Positions 40,501 to 50,508 of a stretch of DNA of 64,000 bases are shown one piece after another. This DNA comes from Sisyra terminalis (Eukaryota; Arthropoda; Insecta; Neuroptera; Sisyridae), in the NCBI GenBank assembly GCA_958496175.1, contig OY292276.1, positions 16,014,001-16,078,000 on the forward strand, given 5' to 3'. A program made the translations under genes and the position numbers. The notes under the pieces were generated by a model, which saw only the letters and a program-made list of their open reading frames with translations, was not told the DNA's origin and ran no database searches. Position 1 is the first letter of the stretch, and each line of letters begins with the position of its first letter.

Positions 40501-40704
40501 TTTAAACAAAAACAAAATTAGCTTATTCGTATTTAATAAATAAGAGGGCAATTACGTTTCCATTGTTTTCATAAAGTTATTGAATTTCAAATATATTGTG
40601 TTTCTGTGTTTAAAATGTATTTATTTTTTTTTCTTGAATAAACTTAAGTGAAGTTAGAAAAAATAAAAACGTAACAGATTTTTAAGTGAATGTTGTTGTT
40701 TCAG

Positions 40705-40805
40705 GAGAACATCCGGCTGCTATGCAACATGGCGGCCAACTACGTCTAGAGTATCCTATTTCCGCTGTATTGTTGAGCGTTTTAATCACCGTGCTTGGTA
40801 CATAA
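40705..40805 (+). CDS. dpr-like: dpr-family protein, terminal exon with hydrophobic tail
   Basis: The exon completes a split Gly codon and encodes GEHPAAMQHGGQLRLEYPIS followed by AVLLSVLITVLGT and TAA at 40803-40805. GEHPAAMQ directly after Ig2 is typical of several Dpr proteins. The final run is hydrophobic with no basic cytoplasmic tail, which suits a GPI-anchor signal better than a transmembrane span; several Dpr proteins are known or predicted to be lipid-anchored. The acceptor is TTTCAG at 40699-40704. A spaced AATAAA signal starts 49 bases after the stop. Confidence 0.9.
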
Positions 40806-41090
40806 ACTTCAACAATATTATCGTTTACACTTACAAGGATAGATCCGGACGAAAATAAAGTTACTTACTTTCTTATACATACTGTGTAGTGTAGACACTT
40901 ATTGTATATTACTATCTTCGTACGTCCAAATATCTACAATAATATTTGTTGTGTTGTAAATAAAATGGAAAACAAAACGGCTGGAGACATTCAAAAATTT
41001 CAAAATGAATCAAATGTGATTTACAAGAGTATGAGTTGAATGTGTAATTGTGTGTACGTATGACTCAATAAATGAAGTTAAGAAGTTAAT
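40806..41090 (+). promoter_or_regulatory. dpr 3' UTR with three polyadenylation signals
   Basis: AATAAA hexamers lie at 40854-40859, 40959-40964 and 41067-41072 downstream of the dpr stop codon. The choice among them cannot be made from sequence alone; the spacing would allow 3' UTRs of roughly 70, 175 or 285 bases. The 3' end is placed after the third signal. Confidence 0.55.
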
Positions 41091-42000
41091 GTAAATATTA
41101 TAGATATGTCAGTGGTAATATAAAATTTTAAACTTTGTGAAACTATTTCCTCGTATTCAACGAATATCATTATATGATAGCGACAATGCAAGATCATTAA
41201 CCAGGTAATTCTTTTTCTATGGGATGCCAAAGAAAAGTCCAAACCAAAACGTTTAAAGTGTATTCGATTGGAAAATTTTTCAATTAGATAACGAAAAATT
41301 GTTTAAGACTAATTTTTTGAAACTATGTTTTTTCCATTGTTGGTATAATTAGCGTTTCTAAAGTTTGAATACACTTTTGTTTATGGATTTTTGATTTGGT
41401 CTTTTTGTCATCCAATTTTCGTATCAATTTAATTAGTCAGTAGATCATTAATTTAATTTCAACCATATCATTTTTACAGAAGATATCGTGAAAAATATTT
41501 AAAATTACTCGTAGAAATTCTATTGTAACGTAAATGTTTCGAATGTAAAACTCATATATTATTAAAAGAAATCGTCAAAAAATCTTTCCACCATGGTAGT
41601 GCCTTTAAAAGCCATCGTGTTTCGCATAGAGTGCAATCAATCGCTTCTGCTGAAAATCACTTTGAAAAAGCGTTTTCTAAATCTGTGAAAATAGTCAGCA
41701 ATTTAAAGTGATTGGAGAAAAAATATTTGTACAGAATTAACAGAAATACTTATAAGTTCAATTGAGAATTGTTGTACTACATGATAAAGAGAAATGATAA
41801 TTTCTTTATCTAAATTGATGTTCTTACAACTATAACAAAGGGCTTTGAGTTGTAATCATGGTGAATTAATTTCTGAAAAATATTTTAAAGATACTAATGA
41901 GGGGTCAACGTACTAAATAAAAACAAATTTTCTGAAAGTTTCTAATCTCTACCTCAATTAGTTTAGGTGAAAAAAAAATAAGTGCAGTGCAGTCTGCATG

Positions 42001-42120
42001 GTTCTTTCACTGATTTTCGATCATTCAATTATGTTTGGCTGTTGGTGGGAACGCCCACTCTACGTTTTCTTCCTAGTTCTTACACTGATTTTCGATTATC
42101 CAGCTGATTGGCTGTTAGTG
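42001..42120 (+). repeat. Imperfect tandem duplication, period 75 bp
   Basis: GTTCTTTCACTGATTTTCGA at 42001 and GTTCTTACACTGATTTTCGA at 42076 begin two copies that also share GGCTGTTGGTG / GGCTGTTAGTG near 42038-42048 and 42110-42120. The first unit is followed by a G+C-richer spacer (GGGAACGCCCACTC). A TGCAGTGCAGTCTGCA stretch lies just upstream (41983-41998). Confidence 0.75.
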
Positions 42121-43100
42121 AAACAATGTAATTGAAACAATTGTGAAAAGCAGAAAAAAGTTTTAACTTAGAATTAAGTAAAACGTTTCATCTTAAATTT
42201 TTATATGGTTTAGGTGTTAGAAACTCCTTTTTATAAAAAACGAGCAACTACATACACATAGTCTTATAAAATCTTTAAAAAATAATATTTTTGCGAAGCA
42301 AAATAAGTATTTTAACCTGAATATTAAATACATAAGTATCGTATACATACAATAAAAAACATTAATTTAAATTCTACGAATAATTTTGTCTACTTGTTAT
42401 CCTTCAATTTGTTTAAAACATTTTAACTAAGAAAGTTTTTTACTTGATTTTTTTTGGACAAACTCATAAGTAAAAGCTTTCATTTTTTACAAGCTCATTA
42501 TAATATTACACTTGGTCATGAAAATTCTCTCTGCTAATTATTTTATTATATTTAAATACTTTTCTTTTCTTATTAAACAAAATTTATTTTAAGTTTTTGA
42601 TATTATTTGTTAATCTTTCCCTTCTATTATAATTCATGTGTCGATAGACTATGAATGACGTCAGTGCACAAAACGTTCCATATACTCGTAACGTTTACGT
42701 ATGTAGTATACTGAAATTAGATGTGGGGGAATGGAATTGTAAAATTTTTAAAATTTCAACAATCAAAACAAATGAGCGTCTTTAAATCATGCAATCCCAT
42801 TGGCTTACAGCATCTTGCATTGGAGTGTACGAGCTGTTATCAGATAATGATGCATTGCTTAAACGTTCGGCTCGTATTAACTTATAGACCGATCATCGGT
42901 TACTTCATTGAACAATGAACGTATACTTACCTTATTCATAGTTATGGAAAAAAAATTTCCTAATATATTTTTGAAAAAATCTAAGGAAAAGAGTGGGAAA
43001 TAAATATTTGTATCCCTGAAATTATTTTCTTCTTTTTTGTGTGCAAATAATTTATAAATTTGATTATTATCATAAAGTTTTGAACTTAAAAAAATAAATA

Positions 43101-43337
43101 TAAATTTTCTTCTTAAAGATTTATATTTGATTTTTGTACAACGTCTCGTCGCCTTTCAAGACCATATAAAGTTCTCAATTTCTCAATCATACGAGTATAT
43201 CATTAAGACTCATTATTGTTAAAATTATTGTTAACAATAATGATTTTTAACAATATATGATTGAGTACTTGATAAAATACTGAAAGGCGATAAAACGTTG
43301 TACAAAAATCATATCAAAAATTAAGAAGAAAATTTTA
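43101..43337. repeat. 237-bp near-palindromic hairpin (foldback element or MITE)
   Basis: Left and right arms pair in register: AAATTTTCTTCTTA (43102-43115) with its complement at 43322-43335; GATTTTTGTACAACG (43129-43143) with 43296-43310, perfect; CGCCTTTCA (43150-43158) with 43281-43289; CTCAATCAT (43182-43190) with 43257-43265. The apex is an 18-bp perfect palindrome, ATTATTGTTAACAATAAT (43224-43241). The unpaired bases lie between these blocks. There is no coding sequence. It is most likely a foldback or MITE insertion; an RNA hairpin precursor is a less likely alternative. Confidence 0.8.
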
Positions 43338-43609
43338 TTTTTTTTATCCCAAACGTTATAACCCTATAACCAATTTAACAAACAATGGACATTTATCGAG
43401 TGAATGATTTATATTTTTTTTTTAAATATTCTGATTAATTATTAGTTGTGTAGTATTAAAGAATTCATAAAAAAATATGGTTATTTATATTTTTATAAGT
43501 AAGATATTTTCAATCCCTAAACCATATAAAAATTTTAAATCAATGGCTTAAAAAAATATTTTTCAATTATTTTTTTTTTCGCAAAATTTAATTTAGATTT
43601 AAATTATAA

Positions 43610-43713
43610 ACTTCTTGGGTCTTATTGTTGTATTAGTACCTACCTTGTCTATCATTAAAATATTTTTCCGGATATAATTCACCATACTTGTAGCCCTAGG
43701 TCCTTTATCGCAT
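43610..43713 (+). repeat. Segment related to about 13610-13700
   Basis: The sequence CTTGTAGCCCTAGGTCCTTT near 43688-43707 matches TTTGTAGCCCTAGGCCTTTA near 13668-13687, and the preceding 60-70 bases also share short blocks (TTTTTCCGGATATAATT versus TCTTTCCGAGGCCAATT; CTTGGGT versus CTTAGGGT). This suggests an old dispersed repeat, with low certainty. Confidence 0.4.
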
Positions 43714-44731
43714 TTTTCTAAAACTTTACGAAAAGGACTGAAATCACGTATTCAAGTTTTTAATTTTCCACCGAAAATCCAACAGATTAATTTCTTGTTA
43801 ACTAAAACTGAATAAATAATTCTTCACAATAGTGTTTGCAAATTGAATTCAGCAAAAATTCTTTCACAATTGCAACAAAACATCAATTGATTTCTTAAAA
43901 CTTTGAATCTGAAAAAAATTGGGGAAAAACGTTTAAAAATTAGGACAAGTTAGGATAAAAAAATGCGCAAAATATGAAAAATGTTTTTTTTTTTTAAATA
44001 CTTTTGACCTTATTTTAAACGAAAATGATATAATCTGTTTTTTCAATACACTTAAATGAATGTTTTAATTATTTTTTTATTCAAAAATCTAAATAATAAT
44101 CCAAAAATCATTTATTATTACTATAAATTTAATGAATGACCTAATTGTTTCTTTATTATTTTGTAAATCTTTGAAAAACTAAACAAACAAAGACTGTACT
44201 TTCAAAAGCACATTTTGGTAATCAGTTATTTTTTACTTCTATTCACCTAAGTAAAGCCTCAGAAAACATATGGTAATTAACATTATTTTTGTTAAGATAT
44301 GACAACTATTTTTAACTTTTTTGTCGATAATAAAAAATTGTATTATTATATATTATATTATAAATTATTGAGCTTTAATTCATTACCTCATTTTTGGAAA
44401 ACTCTTACACATAAACGCCCATTAATTGTACAAATACCTAAACAAAAATTTTAATTGATACCAACTGTTACCAAAATATTTGTTCTGTAGAATAAACAAA
44501 ATCTGGCTCAGTTTATGAAATGAGTATTGGTCATATATGAACCTACCCAAGTATCGTAGTTATTGGTTCGTAGAGTACTGTAACCTGGCCCAAAATATTT
44601 TTTTATAAATTTCAGATATTATTTAAGAATAATAGTCAATATTTATAAATCTTTTACGCCAAATTTGTAAATTCCGTATTACATGAAATCGACAAAAAGA
44701 TACTTAATTCGTGAAAAACGCAATGTCTTTG

Positions 44732-44780
44732 TCTAATACATGAACTAGGCAGAATAGTCTGCCTAATACGTGAATTAGGC
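44732..44780. repeat. Short tandem/inverted repeat cluster
   Basis: TCTAATACATGAACTAGGC (44732-44750) and CCTAATACGTGAATTAGGC (44762-44780) are copies 30 bases apart. GCCTAAT...ATTAGGC (44761-44780) and AGGCAG...CTGCCT (44747-44764) are perfect small inverted repeats between and within them. No function is assigned. Confidence 0.5.
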
Positions 44781-45912
44781 TTGCATATTACGCGTAGTGG
44801 ATAACAAACAGCAAAATCACTATAGTAGAAACAATAGTAATAGAAACACAGTAGAACTAATAGTTTAATCACTCAATGTAAGTGATTAAAATTTTGCTCA
44901 TTACTTTAAATGAAAAGTTTTATGGATTAGGAAAATTGTCATACGGAATTTTAAAGTCTCGAGAAAATCAATCATTGTTTTAAATTCCTAGTCAATTCTT
45001 AAATCGCTATTTAGTCGTTAGTCTATTAAAGCCAACCATAATTTGCTGCTTTTAATAAACACCCTGCATGTAGTTCACGTAATTGCTATTATTATTCTTT
45101 CATTTTAAAGTTATTAAATGAAACAATTTTTTAAGACTTTAAAAGTTATTAAAAAATAAAAATATATTGTATGTTTTACAGGAAATGGCATAGTTTTGCA
45201 TTAGATTTATTAAAACCAATTTTTGTTCAATTCATATTTTGCATTGCCATTAATTAGTGTTTTACGTTAGTGTAATAGTTTCGAACCTTAACTATAAAAA
45301 AAAAACTAAGCAACTTATTTTTTATTCTAATTCCACGCTGGTATATTAAATCGTCTAATTTGGTGCAAATTTCAAAGGAACTGTACCTTCAATTTCTCCA
45401 AAATTTTACCAACACTGATAAAATTAACAATAATTTTCTTCTTCTAATTTTTTTTTTTATTTATTTGAGCCAAATATGAGTTTTCAAGGAAATAGTATTC
45501 TGGAAAAACTGTCGCTTAAGTGGAAGCATGGACTTGTATTTTAAGATATGTCAAATAACTCCATCAAGTTTCAGTCTTGCGGTTGTACATTTCTCACATA
45601 CGAAACAGTTTCCAATATATTTGAGGCGCTTATATTAACATGCACCTTAAAGTTTGGGAGCTAGTTACTAATTCCTTATTACTATTGAATAAAACCAAAA
45701 TTGAGACTATTAATAGTAGAAAAAAGATGACATGGTCTCTCAAACTCTTTTTATCTTTAACGTATGGGTAAAAGTTTAAAAAAAATTAACAAAAGGCATT
45801 TCTTTTTTCTTGAATATTTTATACTGAAAATTAGCCCAAACTTCACGTAAATTATGGCTCATTGTATATAGAATCCTTAGTGTTAGAATAATACCAATAA
45901 AATACACCAATA

Positions 45913-46734
45913 AAAGGTGTATCGGAAAGTTATTTCGTTTTTAAACCAGTACTCATTCAATTGCCATTTATCTGCTTATTAGTTACTTCATAATGGTACT
46001 TAAAACATTTTATGATTAGAGTGACTTATTAACTTAATAAAAATTATAAAATATTTTTTATTCTCAAATTTATATTGAAATTGGTAGCAACGCAAAGTTG
46101 TTACTGAATCATTTTCAATGTTTATCTTAGGCTTTCTAAAAGCAATAGATGTTCATTATTGTCAAATGGGTTTTTTAAGTTTAAATTCGATAATTTTCAC
46201 TTCTCCTACTGGTACCAACGAATAGTGGAAAAAAAATGAACCTAATAAGAAGTTAAGGCAGGAAATTGTACCAAATGTATGCCAGAAAGTCGAAAATCTG
46301 TCAAATTATCCTAATCAATCCTGGCCGATCAACAAAATACCCAAAACTGCCCAAAAACTGTCAACAGAGAAAATTCTACGCTACAACACGATAATGCAGA
46401 AGAAATGCCCTGGAGAAACTAATAAATTAGGGGATAGGGGGATATCGCTGCACCTACTATACTTGTCCAAAGTTATTCCATCAGTTTTCTATTTATTTCA
46501 ATCATTACAACCTTTACTACATGATAAAAAAATTGAATACTTTATCGGTGTTCACGTTGTAATTTTTTTATATTTTCTTTTGTAATCAATTGATTTTTAT
46601 TAATTTGGCGTTAAAAATTTGCTCACTAGATGTCAAAACGTTGATTTTATTGAGGCTGATTATATCATTGATTTTAAAATCCAAAATTGCAATATTTTTT
46701 TGAAAAAAACTAAATTTCTTTCTAGTTCACCTAA
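45913..46734 (+). mobile_element. Decayed, internally deleted mariner element
   Basis: The left end, AAAGGTGTATCGGAAAGTTA followed by TTTCGTTTTT, and the reverse complement of the right end, TTAGGTGAACTAGAAAGAAA followed by TTTAGTTTTT, agree at about three quarters of positions, including AGGTG, GAAAG, ATTT and GTTTTT blocks in register. Each end abuts a TA dinucleotide (45911-45912 and 46735-46736), the target site of Tc1/mariner elements. At 822 bp it is shorter than a typical 1.3-kb mariner, and a transposase remnant lies inside, in the left-to-right orientation. Confidence 0.72.
46381..46575 (+). pseudogene. Mariner transposase C-terminal remnant
   Basis: CTACAACACGATAATGCA (46381-46398) reads LQHDNA, the region of the second catalytic Asp of mariner transposases (HQDNARPH). 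In the next frame the sequence reads SLHLLYLSKVIPSVFYLFQS then LQPLLHDKKIEYF, which tracks LPHPPYSPDLAPSD(F/Y)HLF...SLQHFL...KKF of mariners, although the third catalytic Asp (in APSD) is changed to Val. At least one frameshift separates the two pieces. The gene is dead. Confidence 0.65.
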
Positions 46735-46764
46735 TATTAAAAAATATCATATACATAGGTATCA

Positions 46765-46789
46765 TTAATATAAGTGTCGCTTATATTAA
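46765..46789. repeat. Perfect 10-bp inverted repeat beside the mariner
   Basis: TTAATATAAG, loop TGTCG, CTTATATTAA. It lies 30 bases right of the mariner's right TA. It is A+T-rich, so chance is possible. Confidence 0.5.
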
Positions 46790-49758
46790 ATTGACTTTTA
46801 TACCATAGAAAATTTAATTAAATTATTTAACTTTTCGATATTGTAGTTTTTTTATTAAAAACCATCTAAAGCAGAAAAATACAAAAGTTAGAAACTTTTA
46901 TTTTTACCTTTTTTATAACAATTGATATTTTTTTTATAGAGGTCATTATATGAAATCATTTTGGGAAAGACATTTGTAAATATCATTTAGCAGATCCATT
47001 TACAGGTCAAAGATTTGTAAAACACTGAAGTGGAACTTGGTGGATAATAAACTAGGCATTGCACCTAATACCATTAGTTCCAATCCATTTATCTTGATAT
47101 GTATTGTTTAAATGATTAATCACTTTGCGTGCATTGTGAAATGGACCATCGTCTTATCAGTGCACAGATAAAACATGAAAATCTATTTTTATTTATATAA
47201 AAATCGATTTTCGATACTTATTTTTTTTTTATTTATGACCACGGCAAGGAAATTCTATTTGCGTCTTATTTAATATTTATTTTAATCAATAAATAATACC
47301 ACGCTCTTATTCCTTCTTGAATTTTTCACACCGTTTGATACATTTTTTTCTTTAAATATTTATCATTTTAGAAATAATAACAAGGTCATTGTTTGTTTCA
47401 TTTTTAATTTCCGGTCCTAAAATGAATAATTATTTTATATTTTGTTTGTTGTTTACATGGAGGTAAATTTGTGTATACTTTTTTTTTGTTTCAGATCTGT
47501 TCAGTTTTCAAACAACGGTAGAATAATGGAAATGATTAAAGCTCAAATATCCTTTTGGTGAGAATATAACTAAAATCGTGTTAAACAATGAACTTTTTAA
47601 AAATATGGTATAATTAACAACTTCGCCTATTTGAAGTGTAAAACCAAATGTCAATAAATGAATAGCAAACGATAATAATAATCGATTCTAAAAAAACATG
47701 TGTAATACTAATTCATTTGCATTCATCATGGTCGACGTCAACCGTTTAAATAAATCCAACTAAAGTGAATAAATTCTGTTTGAAATTCAATGAAATCGAG
47801 TTCTATTGACTAAAATCGCTGCAATCAATATAGTTTATTGAAAAATGATAGTTTTTCTGATTGTATGAAATCGCATGTCTACAAAATCTAATGCGCTCTT
47901 TACGACGTAATTTATCACACAAATTGTGCAAAGCTACAACGTGAAAAGGGAATTTTTCACTATTACGATCATACAGACTGGTTAAAATATACAGTTTGAT
48001 AACGATTACAGATAGCTACAGTGCTAGAGACAGGGTAATCATATAAATTTTTAGATGTGTATATGTGGGATTTTCAATGTAAATAAAACATAACATAATG
48101 TTTCTTCTTTTTTAAAAATAAATGCTTTAAGTTTGGCAAAAAAAAAGATTTACAAACTGTTCATCACTTCTTTATCGATTGTGCAAACTTTAAAAGATGT
48201 TTTCAAATAATTCATTTAATTATTTAAAAAAAAATCATATCAAATTTCGAAAAAACATTAAATTTCTTTCCTCTTTAAAAATAAATTTTATCTTAAAAAA
48301 ATTTAAATAGATTTTGTTGAAATGTTATGTTTCAATGTTGAAATTGTAAATTGAGTTATTAAGAAAAAAAATTTAATGAAAATTTTACATTGAAATCATT
48401 TTCTTGAAATCAGCATGAATTAAGAAATAAACGTTATGATTGTAAAATACCGAAGAACTATTTTATAAGATTTGGTGTGAATGCTTCTTACCTAATTCAA
48501 CAAAAAAAAAATATAATCAAAATATTAGACATAATTAGATAAAAAAATCATGTGGTAGATATTAAACAAAAATTATCCTATAACATAAACAAAAAATTAC
48601 ATTTTAACATTAACAAGATACTGTCTTAAAGTAAATCTTATATTTGTTATTATTAATCTTTAAAAAAGTTTAAAATTATTACCAAATTTGAAATTACGAA
48701 CTTATTTAATATTATCGAATTTTAAACAATCTCGATACTAAGAAAACATAGAAATATATCAACTTATATTTTGGTCTGTTATGTTCTGTAAGAATTTATT
48801 TAAAAAAATATATCTGTGTTGCCTTAGCAAAATCAATAGAGTAAGGTATTACACAAAAACTTATGTTATTAAAAACTTTTTCTAAAATGTAATTTTTTTC
48901 TTTACGAAAAAATCAAAGTTTCTACAATTACTTTATGGACGTTAAAATAAGAATATACTACTGAACATTTTTATTTGATAAATTCATTAACGCTTAAGTT
49001 CCTTAACCCTTTTTCCTTTTGATTGCTTCTATCTTTGGTTTAAAATTTTCTACCGATGTTTTTCAGACATTAAAATTATCAATGTTTGACTTCTGTGAAC
49101 ATCAATGCTTTACTTAGAACTTTTATTTATCAATTTGTACAAATTGTTATAAGTGATGTAAGTAATTTCATATTATGTAATTAAAATTAAAGTGTAAAAA
49201 TGATGTATGAGTTTAATTTCTTCTTTGTTTCCTGCGATTTATTTTCAGGAACATAATACCCTTCAGCCGAAACCGAATATAAACAAGAAGTGTAAACCTT
49301 AGAAGATTATTATTTGATAAACGCACGTAATCTATTTACAAACTGAAGTTATATATCTGCAAAATAATACTTAAATGGTTGACAGTTTTGGAATAGTTCC
49401 GACTATTGATGGAGGTCATGAACCTTTTATGACCTCAACTTCTAACAACATGAAATCTAAAACTGTTTAATTAAATCTTTATATATTGATATCATTGAAA
49501 AAAATACAGATCCAATGTAAACTGTTACTGCATTCCAAATGTTCGGTGCAATAGTTGCATAATGCTTGAAATATTTAAAGATGATGTAACACTTCTAGTA
49601 AGAACATAGAGCCTCGTAAGACTTAAATACTAAAAAAGTAATGGATATTAATCATACTACAAATACCAATTAATAAATCAATTATTTTTACAATATTTTC
49701 AACAATCAGATCAATTTCAATAGCTACTAGCTGTCATCGTCAGGTGATATATTTTTTT

Positions 49759-50034
49759 TTAAATTTTGAAAAACTGTGTTGCTTTTATTATGTCAATTTT
49801 TAAACTTTTTAACAGTTCTTCGCTATGGATATTGGTTGGAGGAACTTTGTGGGCTTTAAATACTTCATATTTTTCCAAGAAGTTCATAAATAATCCAATC
49901 TTGGAAATATGTAGAGGTTCAAGTTTTGTTTGAAAATGTATATATTTTAGATTTTCATCGTAAATAGATGTTTTGCAAAATTTAAAGATGTCGTTGAACC
50001 ATGTTTCCTGGATGAATAATCCATATATCTCATC
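49759..50034 (-). other. Open frame without start codon, candidate exon or decayed element
   Basis: The minus strand is open for 91 codons from just after a TGA (50037-50035) to a TAA at 49761-49759. It reads DEIYGLFIQETWFNDIFKFC, then continues through LEPLHISKIGLFMNFLEKYE and HKVPPTNIHSEELLKSLKID. The residue mix (Trp, Pro, His, Glu, Asp balanced with hydrophobics) is more protein-like than the noise frames around it, but the only ATG comes late and I recognise no family. It could be an exon of an unannotated minus-strand gene, or part of a mobile element. The sequence following the stop contains CCTGACGATGACAGC. Confidence 0.3.
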
Positions 50035-50214
50035 TCAAAAAATTTACCAGTGCCAATATAAATTTTTTCTCATGACCACATTTAATTTTATACCCACTTG
50101 GCCCTCATATAACATAGTTTTATATAACGTTATTTTATATAATAAATAAATTGTGTATTAATTGTGGCATATTTTTTGTGCAACATGCTACTTATAATTT
50201 TTATAACACAGTTT

Positions 50215-50508
50215 CAGAAAAATAAAGTAGCTTTAGAAGTAGTCTCCGGTGAAAATACTCTACCACCAAAAGAAGATGAATACCAAAGGACTATAAATAT
50301 TTGTCGTGGTATTGGATAAGAAAACTTTAATGACATGGATACCCATGATTATCAAATATTGAAGGATTGTTTGTTGAACGAAGAAGAAATCATCGAAATT
50401 GTCTATGAATCTTCCACAGTTAATGACTAAAAAAGCAATTCCAGCGATGTAGCAACATATTTTACATTAAAAACTTAAATTGAGGGCTTCAAATAGACCA
50501 TAAAATTA
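50215..50508 (+). pseudogene. Probable pogo/Tigger-type transposase C-terminal relic
   Basis: One + frame runs from QKNKVALEVVSGENTLPPKE through FNDMDTHDYQILKDCLLNEE and EIIEIVYESS, then SNSSDVATYFTLK, interrupted by four in-frame stops. An acidic D-x-x-Y-Q-x-L-x-x-x-E-E-I-(I/V)-E-x-V segment followed by a Ser/Asp-rich patch is characteristic of the tail of Tigger/pogo and related CENP-B-like transposases. The DDE catalytic part and terminal repeats were not found. This rests on motif memory without an alignment. Confidence 0.4.

Larger units (their letters stand above)
33440..40704 (+). other. dpr intron hosting an antisense LINE
   Basis: A 7.3-kb phase-1 intron from GTATTA to TTGTTTCAG (40704). 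The middle is a non-LTR retrotransposon on the opposite strand (about 34710-37600). The left part (33470-34700) contains a directly repeated TGCCAGACAC near 33927 and 33958, a slightly G+C-richer stretch near 34040-34110 and a short GGCC-rich patch near 34563-34580. The right part (37600-40704) has a TTTA-type microsatellite near 37740-37770. Otherwise I see no signal. Confidence 0.7.

Noticed and set aside
42656..42663. Perfect TGACGTCA (CRE-like) site
   Set aside because: A single 8-base palindrome in tens of kilobases, with no promoter context; chance is sufficient.
44654..44872. 72-codon minus-strand frame with an N-terminal hydrophobic run
   Set aside because: It overlaps the short tandem/inverted repeats at 44732-44780, which create its repeated CIRQ/RIRQ wording; no family resemblance.
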